Source of the DNA: Spirochaetaceae bacterium
Lineage (GTDB): Bacteria; Spirochaetota; Spirochaetia; CADAEX01
Assembly: GCA_009780675.1 (NCBI GenBank)
Contig: WQZP01000002.1
Span: 59,740-123,739 of the forward strand
Reading direction: 5' to 3'
Length of the DNA stretch: 64,000 bases
Position numbers and translations under genes: made by a program. Below, in pieces: positions 41,695 through 51,369 of this stretch. Position 1 is the first letter of the stretch; every line of letters begins with the position of its first letter. The notes beneath the pieces were generated by a model. It was not told the origin of the DNA. It saw nothing but the letters and a program-made list of their open reading frames with translations, and ran no database searches.

Positions 41695-44436
41695 ATGATA
41701 GATAAAATAATAGAATTCTTTCTCGGTTCTAAACACGAAAAAGATTTACAACAAATTATCCCGATTCTTCATAAAGTAAATGAAAAAGAAAAATGGGCTG
41801 TAAGCTTGACCAATAGTGAGCTTAAAGAACAAACAGCTATTTTTAAAAATAAACTTAAAGAAGGGTATACGCTTAATGATATATTGCCTGACGCGTTTGC
41901 TGTTGTAAGAGAAGCAGCAAAGAGGGGTTTGGGCGAGCGGCCTTATGATGTCCAGATACTTGGCGGAGTTGTTCTTCATCAGGGCAAAATAACAGAAATG
42001 AAGACAGGAGAAGGAAAAACACTTTCGAGCGTATCTGCGGCTTACCTTAATGCTCTTACTGGCAATGGGGTTCATATTGTTACGGTTAATGATTATCTTG
42101 CGGAAAGAGATGCAAACTGGATGAAGCCGGTTTATGCGCTTTTGGATATTTCCGTAGGGTTTATTGTTTCAAGCATGGACACTGAGGCAAGGAAGCAAAA
42201 TTACGCATGTGATATAACTTACGGAACAAATAACGAACTTGGGTTTGATTATCTTCGCGATAATATGAGTTTTAGCAGCGCTGAAAAGGTGCAGCGTGGA
42301 CACAGTTTTTGTATAATCGATGAGATCGACTCTATCCTAATAGATGAAGCAAGAACCCCGCTTATTATTTCAGGAGCAGCGGAAGATGATACCAAAAAGT
42401 TCTATGAAGTCAACAATCTTGTGTCTTACCTGCAGGAATGCAAGAAAGATGCAAATACCGGACAATATCCGGATGAACAGGAAAGACTCGAAGGTGATTA
42501 TAAAATAGATGAAAAAGGGAAAAGGATTACATTTACCCAGGATGGTGTAAATAGTGTAGAAAAACTCCTTTTAAAACATGGCATCATACGTGACTCGCTC
42601 TATAGTGATGATAATTTTGAGTATATGCACTACATGACGCAGGCTGTAAAAGCGCACAAGATTTTTAATAAAGATGTGGATTATGTTGTGCAAAATAATA
42701 TGATTCAGATTGTAGATGAGTTTACAGGCCGTATCCTTTCCGGAAGAAGATATTCTGATGGTCTTCATCAGGCAATAGAAGCAAAAGAAAAAATCAAGGT
42801 TGCAAGAAGAAATAAAACACTTGCGACAATTACATTTCAGAATTTTTTCCGTTTATATAAAAAAATATCAGGTATGACAGGAACAGCAGATACAGAAGCA
42901 AGGGAGTTTGGCCGTATTTACAACCTTGATGTTGTTGTTATCCCGACAAATCGTCCTGTAGTAAGAAGAGATAACGAAGATGATATTTATCTGAATGAAG
43001 CTTTTAAGCTTGATGCCATTATATCTGAAATAGAAGATGCTCATAAAAAAGGGCAACCTGTGCTTGTAGGTACTGTTTCCATTGAAAAGTCCGAAGAACT
43101 TGCCAAGCATCTTACCCGCAAAGGGATAAGGCATGAAGTTTTGAATGCCAAGAATCATGCAAGAGAAGCTCTTATTATTGCAGAAGCAGGCTCAAAGGGC
43201 GCGGTTACGATTGCGACAAATATGGCAGGACGAGGAACAGATATCAAACTTGGAGGGAATCCTGAATTCAGGGCAAGAAGAGCTGCGGGAACCGAAGCTT
43301 CTCCGGAAGTTTTTTCTGCTGCATTTAAAAAAGAATATGAAAAGTGGAAAGCAGATTACGAAGCTGTAAAAGAAGCAGGCGGACTTTTTGTTGTGGGAAC
43401 CGAGCGTCATGAATCAAGGAGAATTGATAATCAGTTGAGGGGGCGTTCCGGAAGGCAGGGAGACCCTGGTTCTTCGAAATTTTATATTTCGCTTGATGAT
43501 ACTCTAATGAGGCTTTTTGGCGGAGATAATATAAAATCTTTTATGGGTAAAGTAGGGATGAAAGATGGCGAGCCTATACAACACCCATGGATTAGCAAAT
43601 CTATTGAAAAAGCGCAAAAGAAAGTTGAAGAAAGAAACTATGAAATAAGAAAACATCTTTTGGATTATGATAATGTTATTAATGAGCATAGAAAATTTAT
43701 CTATACTCAACGTGATAAGATTCTTGAAGATAATAATTTGAGCGAAAGAATCGTTGCGATTATAGCAGAATATTTTGATGAGCTTATAACTGACGGCAAA
43801 GACAAAGACTATGAAAGAGACAATAATTATTTTATAGATAAAATTCAGGAAGTTTTCTTTTATAAGGTTGAGATTCCCGCAGATGAAGTAAAAAATATGA
43901 AGCTCGATAAGTTAAAAGAAACTATTATTGGGAATATACGAAAAGAAATTCTTGAAAAAGAAACACAAATCACCAAAGAAAATTTTAACTATTATATCCG
44001 AATGGAATATATGCGACTTATTGATGTTAAATGGCAGGACCATCTTGAAAACCTTGAAGAGTTAAGAGAAGCAGTATATTTAAGGTCCTATGCGCAGAAA
44101 AATCCTCTCCTTGAATATAAACTTGAAGGTTTTAATATATTTGATAAACTTATTGTGGATATCAGGCTTAGTGTTGCAAGAAAAGTTTTAAATGTAAGAA
44201 TAAAACTTGGCTATGAAGATTCCCATAGAGTTATGCGAAGTGTGGGGCAGGCTTCTCATAGTGCAATGGGACAGTTTTCTGTATCAGGCGCAGATGCAGC
44301 AGGGCAGGGGGAAGGCAGAAAAGGCGCTCCGGAAAATGCTCAGGTAAGGAGAACAATTCCCAAAGTTGGCAGAAATGACTTATGTCCATGCGGAAGCGGG
44401 AAAAAGTATAAATTTTGCCATGGTACTGGTGGTTAA
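41695..44436 (+). CDS. secA: Preprotein translocase ATPase SecA
   Basis: SecA drives secreted preproteins through SecYEG by ATP hydrolysis. The 913 residues include Walker [31 protein letters not shown], the preprotein-binding domain, [56 protein letters not shown] and [16 protein letters not shown]. The C-terminal zinc and SecB-binding tail [14 protein letters not shown] is intact. Length and domain order are normal. It is transcribed alone. Its many clients in this window are the lipoproteins and signal-peptide proteins. Confidence 0.98.
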   Translation: MIDKIIEFFLGSKHEKDLQQIIPILHKVNEKEKWAVSLTNSELKEQTAIFKNKLKEGYTLNDILPDAFAVVREAAKRGLGERPYDVQILGGVVLHQGKITEMKTGEGKTLSSVSAAYLNALTGNGVHIVTVNDYLAERDANWMKPVYALLDISVGFIVSSMDTEARKQNYACDITYGTNNELGFDYLRDNMSFSSAEKVQRGHSFCIIDEIDSILIDEARTPLIISGAAEDDTKKFYEVNNLVSYLQECKKDANTGQYPDEQERLEGDYKIDEKGKRITFTQDGVNSVEKLLLKHGIIRDSLYSDDNFEYMHYMTQAVKAHKIFNKDVDYVVQNNMIQIVDEFTGRILSGRRYSDGLHQAIEAKEKIKVARRNKTLATITFQNFFRLYKKISGMTGTADTEAREFGRIYNLDVVVIPTNRPVVRRDNEDDIYLNEAFKLDAIISEIEDAHKKGQPVLVGTVSIEKSEELAKHLTRKGIRHEVLNAKNHAREALIIAEAGSKGAVTIATNMAGRGTDIKLGGNPEFRARRAAGTEASPEVFSAAFKKEYEKWKADYEAVKEAGGLFVVGTERHESRRIDNQLRGRSGRQGDPGSSKFYISLDDTLMRLFGGDNIKSFMGKVGMKDGEPIQHPWISKSIEKAQKKVEERNYEIRKHLLDYDNVINEHRKFIYTQRDKILEDNNLSERIVAIIAEYFDELITDGKDKDYERDNNYFIDKIQEVFFYKVEIPADEVKNMKLDKLKETIIGNIRKEILEKETQITKENFNYYIRMEYMRLIDVKWQDHLENLEELREAVYLRSYAQKNPLLEYKLEGFNIFDKLIVDIRLSVARKVLNVRIKLGYEDSHRVMRSVGQASHSAMGQFSVSGADAAGQGEGRKGAPENAQVRRTIPKVGRNDLCPCGSGKKYKFCHGTGG

Positions 44437-44604
44437 TGGGTACGCTGCCAAGTGATAAAAAAGCACGTGGGTAGCGACACGGACGCCTGTGAGCTAATTA
44501 CCTTGCGCGCGTAGCTGGATGCAGCAGCCTACAGTTTAGAAGCCACGTTGCAGGCTATTCGCGTATGCTGGTGAACACAATCAGTGTGGCTGCATATGGG
44601 TATA
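44437..44604. other. GC-richer non-coding stretch after secA with one copy of a direct repeat
   Basis: This stretch holds no gene that I can support. Its base use differs from the neighbours, with GCGCGCGTAGCTGG near 44505. It contains the first copy of a 29-base direct repeat (44549-44577) whose partner lies beyond the toxin-antitoxin module at 45355-45383. No terminator is obvious after secA. Confidence 0.5.
44549..44577 (+). repeat. 29-bp direct repeat, copy 1
   Basis: TGCAGGCTATTCGCGTATGC and the following TGGTGAACA match copy 2 (45355-45383) at 26 of 29 positions. The pair brackets the toxin-antitoxin module. Confidence 0.85.
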
Positions 44605-44927
44605 TTATTCAGAATCTTTTGTTAAAATACTTATCCAGTCTCTTCTGCAATACAAAAATCTAATTAACAATACGGTATTATCATCTTCATTAATTTTATA
44701 AATTAACACATAATTCTTAATATTAATTGATCTGATACCTTTTGTGGCTAAGTATTTATTTTGTACTAAGGTCTCCTGAAAGGATTTTCCTTTAACTTAC
44801 TATAAGTTTTTATTAATTCTTCATAATGATTTTCGGCGGCTTTTGGGGCTTCTAAAACTTGGCTGATATATTTTAATGTGGAAATAATATCGCTATTTAT
44901 TTTTTCAGAGAAAACTAATTTGAACAT
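44605..44927 (-). pseudogene. RelE/ParE-type toxin with a frameshift
   Basis: From ATG 44927 the first frame reads MFKLVFSEKINSDIISTLKY and continues through an alpha-helical part to YSKLKENPFRRP, then TAG. The rest of a RelE/ParE toxin follows in another frame: LVQNKYLATKGIRSINIKNY, then VLIYKI and FLYCRRDWISIL, ending at TAA 44605. The missing base is near 44768-44773. The strand order and the IKNYVLIYKI and FLYCRRDW motifs are typical of this family. The start shares one base with the antitoxin stop, as in coupled pairs. If the sequence is right the toxin is dead. Confidence 0.85.
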
Positions 44928-45190
44928 TATTTTTTCAATGCGAGTTGCATATTTTTTAGTACTTCTTTTTCTGTTAATGTCCTTCTGTTGTCTATGTCGT
45001 CTATTCCTTCCTGAATGAGCCTGTATAATTCACTGCGTCCAGCTATTTCTTCATAAGTTTCAATACTCATTACCGCAAGATCGCCTTCGCCGTTTTTGGT
45101 TAAAAATACTGGCTCTTTAAATTTATGGCAGAAATCGGATATTTCCGCGTATTTACCACATAAATCGTCAGAACTTCGTATGACAGGCAT
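44927..45190 (-). CDS. Phd/YefM-family antitoxin
   Basis: The 87-residue protein begins MPVIRSSDDLCGKYAEISDF and contains KEPVFLTKNGEGDLAVMSIE followed by TYE, the family's DNA-binding core. The C-terminal tail (RTLTEKEVLKNMQLALKK) would neutralise the toxin. It is intact and is followed directly by the frameshifted RelE/ParE-type toxin gene. GGAGG precedes the ATG. It may still repress its own promoter. Confidence 0.9.
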   Translation of the reverse strand: MPVIRSSDDLCGKYAEISDFCHKFKEPVFLTKNGEGDLAVMSIETYEEIAGRSELYRLIQEGIDDIDNRRTLTEKEVLKNMQLALKK

Positions 45191-45307
45191 TAGTATCCTC
45201 CAAAAATATATTTTTATTCTCTGTGTTTTGCGTATGCTTATATTTAAGATTATACATGTGTTTTATCTTCACTTGTCAATATAAATCTTGGCATCAAGCC
45301 TATTTTT

Positions 45308-45347
45308 GTCTGGATTGCTTCGTCGCTTTGCTCCTCATAATGACGAG
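45308..45347. repeat. Intergenic repeat-like sequence
   Basis: The stretch around GGATTGCTTCGTCGCTTTGC, followed by CTCCTCATAATGACG, resembles a short repeat that I recall between genes in many unrelated bacterial genomes. It directly precedes the second copy of the 29-base direct repeat. Confidence 0.45.
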
Positions 45348-45354
45348 GTCTGGC

Positions 45355-45383
45355 TGCAGGCTACCCGCGTATGTTGGTGAACA
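45355..45383 (+). repeat. 29-bp direct repeat, copy 2
   Basis: TGCAGGCTACCCGCGTATGT and the following TGGTGAACA match copy 1 (44549-44577) at 26 of 29 positions. Confidence 0.85.
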
Positions 45384-45397
45384 ACTATTTTCTTTTA

Positions 45398-46696
45398 TTA
45401 TCTGCTTAAAACTGTAAGCGGATCAATAGGTCTTTGATTATGGTATATCGAAAAGTGCAAGTGAGGACCAGTGCTTCTTCCAGTGTTTCCCAAATCCCCA
45501 ATAACTTGATTCTGCACAACCCTGTCGCCTTCCCTTACCCTGGCTCTGTCAAGATGCGCATATAAAGACTGGTAATTTCCAGGATGCCTTAGAATTATAT
45601 ATCTTCCATAAACAGAACTAAAACCAACCATTATTACCTGGCCATCAGCAGTTGCGCGCACAGGTGTTCCAATATTGTTAGCTATATCAATTCCATTGTG
45701 CATCATCCTTCTCCCTGTAAAAGGGTCATTTCTCATACCAAAAGGAGAAGTCAATCTACCCTGTACCGGAAACACAAAAAGTTCTCCCAAAGCTTTTTTA
45801 AGCGCAAACCTCTCCATTGTAGCGCCAGGTATAAAAAGCTCCTGCCCAGGTCTTATTACAGAAGAGTCCAGATTATTGATATCAAGAATATCATTAAGAT
45901 TTACTCTGTGCCTGCTGGCAATCGAACTCAGGGAATCCCCTTGTCTGACCCTATAAAAAAGCCCGTTTGTGTCAGGTATTCTGAGTGTAGTGCCTGCAGT
46001 TATCAGCCTTGCATTTTGTATATTATTAAAACTTATTATAGTGCCCTGATTGATATTATATCTTTGCGCAATTACAGAAATACTTTCCCCTCTTGCAACA
46101 ACATGATTGCGGACATTAACACCACCCCTGATTATAGAGAGGTCAACACTTCCAGTTTGCTGATTTTCCGATGCAGTTTTTACTGCCATAAAAGATTCTA
46201 TAAGATAAGCAGCGCTGTTGTCGTTAGGAAGCGTGATTGCTCCAGTTGGAACAAATGTAGCTGAATATATTGATGTTGATATAAAAACTAAAAGCCCTGC
46301 TGTGATTATAAAAATATTAATAATCGAAAGTTTTACAAGTATTGGTTTAAATTTTTTGAAAAAGCTCTTCCTTGCTAAATTTATGAGATTTTTATCATTA
46401 TGCGTTTCTATTATATTTGAAACATGGTTTACAACTTTTTGTGGAAGAATTATATATTGCCCTTTTAAAGAATTTTTAATTGAGAGATTGTTTGAGATTC
46501 TATTCTGTATATTAAAAGGTTTGTAAGAGGCTTTGTTTTTTGATAACTTTTGTTTAAACTTATTTTTGATTGATTTGAATATGTTGATAAATAATAATGA
46601 GAAACCAGCAAAAAATCTTTTGCCTTGTTTTTTTGATGCGATTAAGGAATAATGTCTTTTTTTTACTTTTTGAGTGTAATTTATTAAATTATCCAT
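45398..46696 (-). CDS. LysM-domain M23 peptidoglycan endopeptidase
   Basis: The 432-residue protein has a long basic N-terminal cytoplasmic part (about 1-115), one membrane segment (about 122-145) and two LysM domains (about 195-240 and 246-290: VVARGESISVIAQRYNINQG, YRVRQGDSLSSIASRH). The C-terminal M23 domain (about 315-425) has FGMRNDPFTGRRMMHNGIDI and GRSTGPHLHFSIY with the zinc ligands. LysM binds glycan and M23 cuts the peptide. The basic cytoplasmic tail is unusual for the family. It is divergent from the penicillin-binding protein gene with 48 bases between, suggesting shared control. Confidence 0.92.
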   Translation of the reverse strand: MDNLINYTQKVKKRHYSLIASKKQGKRFFAGFSLLFINIFKSIKNKFKQKLSKNKASYKPFNIQNRISNNLSIKNSLKGQYIILPQKVVNHVSNIIETHNDKNLINLARKSFFKKFKPILVKLSIINIFIITAGLLVFISTSIYSATFVPTGAITLPNDNSAAYLIESFMAVKTASENQQTGSVDLSIIRGGVNVRNHVVARGESISVIAQRYNINQGTIISFNNIQNARLITAGTTLRIPDTNGLFYRVRQGDSLSSIASRHRVNLNDILDINNLDSSVIRPGQELFIPGATMERFALKKALGELFVFPVQGRLTSPFGMRNDPFTGRRMMHNGIDIANNIGTPVRATADGQVIMVGFSSVYGRYIILRHPGNYQSLYAHLDRARVREGDRVVQNQVIGDLGNTGRSTGPHLHFSIYHNQRPIDPLTVLSR

Positions 46697-46744
46697 AAGC
46701 CTTGTTAATATATCGACATTTAATAGACGACATATTAATATAAG

Positions 46745-48622
46745 ATGAGGGGAAAAAATATTTTTAATACCAGAAAGAAAATATTCTTAATTATTACAGC
46801 CATTATTGTCTTACTCATAATTTTTAACTACATGAATCTAATGCTTTTTAAGCCTCAAAATCCCAGTGAAGCGCTTAATAGAACAAATGTTGTAAGAGGT
46901 CCTATTCTTGACAGAAATGGCAGAATTTTAGCTATCCAAACCAGGCTTCATTCTGTTACTGCATGGATACCAAATATAAAAGATGTTGAAAAAACTGCTT
47001 CAATACTATCAGAAGCCTTAAATATGGATAAAGAGAGGCTTATTAGAGATATTTCAGCCCGCACAAGGTTTATGTTCATTAAAAGGAAAATTTCAAACAC
47101 AGAAGCAGACAGGATAAGGGCGCATATAAGGGCAGGAGATCTCCCTGGCATCAGCCTGATACCTGAATATGGAAGAAGTTATCCAGAGAAAGAAATCGCG
47201 TCCCACCTCATAGGATTCGCAGGAATAGATAATATAGGGCTTGCTGGTATTGAGTATACATATAACCATATTCTTTCTCCAGCGCCAACGCTTTTTTCAG
47301 GCAGAAACAGGAATGTATACGGCAATCAGGTTTATCTTACTATCGATACAAACATACAATATTTTGCGTATCATGCAGCGCTTGAAGCATTTGAAAGATA
47401 TGAGCCTGAAATAGTTATTTTTATTGTTGCAGAAGCAAAAACAGGGGATATCCTCGCGTATGTTTCTGTTCCGGAGATAGACCTTAATAATTTCGCGACT
47501 GCGCCAGCAAGGCACAAAATAAATCATCCTGTTGCAACAGCGTATGAACCAGGCTCGGTTTTTAAAGTTTTTAGCATAGCATCTCTCCTTAATTTGGGCG
47601 GCATCAATGAGCATACTATTTTTCATTGTAACGGACATTTTGAAATGAACGTCAATTCTCCAAATCCCATCAGAATAAGATGCCTTGGTCACCACGGAAA
47701 TGTTAATGCTGAAAGGATTCTTGAGCGCTCATGTAATTCCGGGGCTGCGCATGCTTCACTTACAGTTTCAGATGAGGCGCTTTTCCGGATGCTTAGGATG
47801 TTTAATTTTGGAGAGCAAACAAATGTCCCTTTGTCTGGCGAAACCAGAGGACTTTTCAGGGAGTACAGAAGGTGGTCAATCAGATCAAAGCCCACAATAG
47901 CTATGGGGCAGGAAATATCTGTGTCTGCCATGCAGATTGTAAGAGCAGCTACTGCATTTGCAAATAACGGCGTTATGCTTCAGCCTAATCTTGTAAGCAA
48001 AGTTATGTCTCATGATGGCAGAGTGATTGACAGAGCTGCGAGGCAGCCAATACGGCAGGTCATATCTCCGGAAACTGCGCATTCTGTTTTAAATATGATG
48101 AGTATGGCAGCAACTGAAGGGACAGGAAGGCGCGCTGCTGTCAGAGGTGTGACAATGGCTGTAAAAACAGGAACATCCCAGATAATGGACACAGCAACAG
48201 GAAGATATTCTGAAACAGATTTTATAGCTTCCTGTCTTGCGTTATTTCCAGCAGAAGATCCGGAAATCATAATATATACTGCTATAATCAAGCCCAGAAG
48301 AGTTAGCCATTTTGGCGGAGTGATTGCAGCGCCCCTTATTTCTACTGTTGCAGAAAAAGTAATTTCATATCTTGGAATAGCAAGAAGGGGTGACACAGTA
48401 ATAACCCACCCTGGAAGTATTACTGTTATGCAGCCTCAGGAAATAGAACTTGGGGAAACTGTTCCTAATTTTTTGGGATTGTCCAAGCGCCAGCTTCTCC
48501 CAATCCTGCAGGATAATAGGGTAAACCTTTTAATAACTGGCGAAGGGTGGGTTAGAAGTCAGTGGCCTGCTCCTGGAACTGAAATAATAAATGGAATGAC
48601 TATAGAATTATATTTGGAATAG
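46745..48622 (+). CDS. ftsI: Class B penicillin-binding protein (FtsI-like) with PASTA domain
   Basis: The 625-residue protein is a monofunctional transpeptidase that cross-links peptidoglycan, in division if it is FtsI. It has one N-terminal membrane segment (about 12-32), a dimerisation domain with RGPILDRNGRILA, and the penicillin-binding domain with SVFK (in YEPGSVFKVFS), SCN (in ERSCNSGAAH) and KTG (in AVKTGTSQ). A single PASTA domain is at the end (VPNFLGLSKRQLLPIL). PASTA is more typical of SpoVD/PBP2x-type members. The ribosome site is weak. It is followed after 18 bases by the Maf gene. Confidence 0.9.
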   Translation: MRGKNIFNTRKKIFLIITAIIVLLIIFNYMNLMLFKPQNPSEALNRTNVVRGPILDRNGRILAIQTRLHSVTAWIPNIKDVEKTASILSEALNMDKERLIRDISARTRFMFIKRKISNTEADRIRAHIRAGDLPGISLIPEYGRSYPEKEIASHLIGFAGIDNIGLAGIEYTYNHILSPAPTLFSGRNRNVYGNQVYLTIDTNIQYFAYHAALEAFERYEPEIVIFIVAEAKTGDILAYVSVPEIDLNNFATAPARHKINHPVATAYEPGSVFKVFSIASLLNLGGINEHTIFHCNGHFEMNVNSPNPIRIRCLGHHGNVNAERILERSCNSGAAHASLTVSDEALFRMLRMFNFGEQTNVPLSGETRGLFREYRRWSIRSKPTIAMGQEISVSAMQIVRAATAFANNGVMLQPNLVSKVMSHDGRVIDRAARQPIRQVISPETAHSVLNMMSMAATEGTGRRAAVRGVTMAVKTGTSQIMDTATGRYSETDFIASCLALFPAEDPEIIIYTAIIKPRRVSHFGGVIAAPLISTVAEKVISYLGIARRGDTVITHPGSITVMQPQEIELGETVPNFLGLSKRQLLPILQDNRVNLLITGEGWVRSQWPAPGTEIINGMTIELYLE

Positions 48623-48640
48623 GACTTACTCTATATAACT

Positions 48641-50497
48641 ATGGAAATATCAGAAAAAAACTATGAACTTCTACTGGAAAAATTTGGGATAGATAAAGAA
48701 CAAATCTTTTTAAATAAAGATGTTGTTATTGAAGAATCAGCAAAAGGGGCGCCTACTGCAAAGATAGGGAATACCTATATCCACAGCAAATATGACCCTG
48801 CAGGGGAAGCCAGAAAAGTCATAACGCAGTATGCAGCGCAGAATGCCAACCAGAATTATGATTGCTGGGTTTTCGGAGGATTTGGGCTTGGCTATTATGC
48901 AGAAAGTTTTCTTGATATTAATGATAATGCGAAAATCATTATAGTAGAGCCTGAGATAACATTGTTTGTTGCTGCTGCCCAGGTAAGGGATCTGGAAAAA
49001 TTAATTAACTCGGACAGGGTTTTTTTTGTTATTTCCACTGACCCTGAAACTGTCTCCTCGATTTTAAATACAATGCAATTTGAAAAAGTCAATTATTTTC
49101 AGGTAATTTCGGAATATAATATAAATCAGGAATATTTTGATAAAGTAAAAAAAATTGTTGCTGCATATATTTCAAGGAAAGATATAAATAACAATACTTT
49201 AAGGCGGTTTGGGAAAGTATGGGTAAAAAATCTTTCTCAAAATCTTTATGAATTTGCCCTTTTTCCAGGTCTTGTTGATATTCAGAATACTTTTTCGGAC
49301 ATACCTGCTTTGATTGTAGCAGGGGGTCCGTCGCTTGATTATATTTTCCCTTATTTTAAAGAACTTGCCAAAAAATATCTTATTGTAGCAGTTGATACAT
49401 CGTTTAACGCAACTACAGCAGCTGGTGTTACTCCAGATGTAGTGGTGGTTATTGACCCTCAGTACTGGAATTCGCGCCATCTTGACAGAAGTTTGGGCTG
49501 CGAAACAATACTTGTTACAGAGCCATCAACATACAGCAAAATATTCAGGAATTTTAAAGATTATAAATTTTTCTGTGAGTCGATTTTTCCTTTGGGGCAA
49601 TATTTTGAAGATGCCACTTTTCACAGGGGGAAAATAGGGGCTGGCGGGTCGGTCGCAACAAGCGCTTGGGATTTTGCAAGGCAGGCAGGGTGCAGTGAGG
49701 TTCTTTTCGCAGGGCTTGACCTTGGGTATCCCGAAAAAAAGACCCATTTTAAGGGGAGTTTCTTTGAGGAAAGGGCGCATACATTATCCAGGAGGCTCCG
49801 TTCTGCTGCTGATATGGACTTTTCCCTGATTACAGATGCATCGCTTATTGAGGCTGAAAGCAACAATGGCGCTACTGTTTTTACAGATAAAAGGCTTGAA
49901 ATTTACAGGCAATGGTTTGAAGAGCAGCTTAGAATGCATACGCTTAAAACCATCAGTTTGTCCCAAAATGGCGTTAAAATCAAAAATATGGAAGTTATTG
50001 ATTTAAAAACTGCTCTGGATAAGCCGGATATTCGAGACGTTATTGATGCCAGGATTGATTCAATCAAAACTTTTACAAAAAAATATAATGAGGAAAAGGG
50101 TAAGGAGACTCTTCTCAAAACAGAAGAAACTCTTAGCAAGCTTTCCATTTCTTTGAATGACCTTGTCAAAATTGTGACAGAAGCGAGAATATCTGCGGAA
50201 TCTCTTCTAAATCATTGTAAAGGCATAAAAACTCTTGAAAATAGTTGTGTGCAAATGCTTCTTGGCAATCTTGATAAGGCTGATGCTGATATTCTTTCTC
50301 AAAGTGGGAGAAATATTGCGGGGTTTTTGCTTCAAGATACAATAAGAGCCATAACCCAGAGCAGCGAAGAGAAAACTTTTGATGGAATCATAGAAAAATC
50401 TTATAAAATGTATGCAGATCTTGAAGAATCAATAAAATTGCACCAAAAATATATAAATTCTGCTATAAAAACTGTCAATTTGTGTAAAGGCAATTAG
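48641..50497 (+). CDS. Maf-type motility accessory glycosyltransferase (DUF115/MAF_flag10)
   Basis: The 618-residue cytoplasmic protein contains the MAF_flag10/DUF115 core: ALIVAGGPSLDYIFPYFKEL, VAVDTSFNATTAAGVTPDVV, IDPQYW and GAGGSVATSAWDFARQAGC followed by LFAGLDLGYP. An N-terminal domain with YDCWVFGGFGLGYYAE precedes it, and a helical C-terminal part (about 460-610) follows. Maf proteins modify flagellins with nonulosonic or other sugars in several bacteria. Whether they do so in this organism is inference, though treponemal flagellins are reported to be glycosylated. It is followed by a strong terminator. Confidence 0.9.
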   Translation: MEISEKNYELLLEKFGIDKEQIFLNKDVVIEESAKGAPTAKIGNTYIHSKYDPAGEARKVITQYAAQNANQNYDCWVFGGFGLGYYAESFLDINDNAKIIIVEPEITLFVAAAQVRDLEKLINSDRVFFVISTDPETVSSILNTMQFEKVNYFQVISEYNINQEYFDKVKKIVAAYISRKDINNNTLRRFGKVWVKNLSQNLYEFALFPGLVDIQNTFSDIPALIVAGGPSLDYIFPYFKELAKKYLIVAVDTSFNATTAAGVTPDVVVVIDPQYWNSRHLDRSLGCETILVTEPSTYSKIFRNFKDYKFFCESIFPLGQYFEDATFHRGKIGAGGSVATSAWDFARQAGCSEVLFAGLDLGYPEKKTHFKGSFFEERAHTLSRRLRSAADMDFSLITDASLIEAESNNGATVFTDKRLEIYRQWFEEQLRMHTLKTISLSQNGVKIKNMEVIDLKTALDKPDIRDVIDARIDSIKTFTKKYNEEKGKETLLKTEETLSKLSISLNDLVKIVTEARISAESLLNHCKGIKTLENSCVQMLLGNLDKADADILSQSGRNIAGFLLQDTIRAITQSSEEKTFDGIIEKSYKMYADLEESIKLHQKYINSAIKTVNLCKGN

Positions 50498-50548
50498 TGT
50501 TTTGCCGAAAATAAGAGTGTGGGTATTGCTTGTCCCATATATATACAT

Positions 50549-50593
50549 AACGGTATGCGTTTACTGATGTCCAGTGCATACCGTTTTTTTTTT
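50549..50593 (+). terminator. Strong rho-independent terminator
   Basis: AACGGTATGC (50549-50558) and GCATACCGTT (50576-50585) form a perfect 10-bp stem around a 17-base loop, and the second arm runs into ten T. It closes the penicillin-binding protein and Maf transcript. Confidence 0.93.
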
Positions 50594-50778
50594 GCTCTGC
50601 TAAGTGAAATTTTGCTTAAATTCTCTTGATTTCTTTGCGCCTCCGCGGCTTTTTGCGATAAAATTATAAGCAATTTAGCCCTCATTAGTATTAAATCACC
50701 AAAAATCTGAATCAAAATATCAAAATGCATGTGTATATCTTTGAATCAGGATATCTCTATCCTGCAAAGTGAGGTTAA
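50594..50778. other. Intergenic region before the lipoprotein-Rhs cluster
   Basis: No gene is seen. TTTCTTTGCGCCTCCGCGGC and following bases resemble a repeat I recall between genes in various genomes. The motif GAATCA-n-GATATC recurs near 50710 and 50743. The promoter of the cluster must lie here, but no pair of boxes is convincing. GTGAGG precedes the next ATG. Confidence 0.4.
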
Positions 50779-51369
50779 ATGCAAACCAGAGTATTGGTAT
50801 TCCTGCTCATTACATTATTCGCAATCTTTTTTGTGTCGTGTAACAGCACAAAAGGGAGAGTCGCTACAGATGATGGGATAATGTATGCAATGATTTATGA
50901 CTATGACAACATTGCAGTAGGCGGGGTTTTGGTAAAAATCAATGGGAAAGAAATCGTAAAATCAGATGTACATGGAAGGTTTATCCTTGATTTTAAAAAA
51001 AAGGGAGAGTATGAAATAGAGCTTTCCAAACGGGGGTATGAAACTTTAATTCAAGAGTTTGAATATAATCCAATGAAAGTTCTCTATTTTAAGATGATTA
51101 CAGCAGAACAGCTTTTAGCATTAGCAGAAGGAGAGCTTGACAGATTCAGATATAAGGAAGCGGAAAAATACCTAAAAAGAGCGCATCTTCTTGAGCCTCT
51201 AAGAACAGACATAATCTATCTAAAAAGCATAAGTTTGGTTTTGCAGGGAAAATATATTGAAGCCAGAAGAGCGCTTAATGAGTTAAGAGAAAAAGGGTAT
51301 AACGGCAAATACATGGATTTACTTGAAGAAAAAATAGAAAAAAGGATTATTGGTAACGAAGCTGGATGA
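50779..51369 (+). CDS. Lipoprotein with carboxypeptidase-regulatory-like and TPR-like domains
   Basis: The 196-residue protein has a lipoprotein signal ending FVSC. Residues about 35-110 look like a carboxypeptidase-regulatory or PEGA-type beta sandwich (GGVLVKINGKEIVKSDVHGR, KRGYETLIQEF). Residues about 112-190 are helical and TPR-like (ALAEGELDRFRYKEAEKYLK, then RAHLLEP). The gene overlaps the next by four bases and opens the cluster that leads to the giant Rhs protein. The role is unknown. TPR plus beta sandwich on a lipid anchor suggests a periplasmic assembly or tethering factor. Confidence 0.75.
   Translation: MQTRVLVFLLITLFAIFFVSCNSTKGRVATDDGIMYAMIYDYDNIAVGGVLVKINGKEIVKSDVHGRFILDFKKKGEYEIELSKRGYETLIQEFEYNPMKVLYFKMITAEQLLALAEGELDRFRYKEAEKYLKRAHLLEPLRTDIIYLKSISLVLQGKYIEARRALNELREKGYNGKYMDLLEEKIEKRIIGNEAG

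Noticed and set aside
50494..50730. 78-codon minus-strand frame across the terminator
   Set aside because: It runs through a terminator hairpin and a repeat-like sequence and overlaps the Maf stop, so it is not a likely gene.
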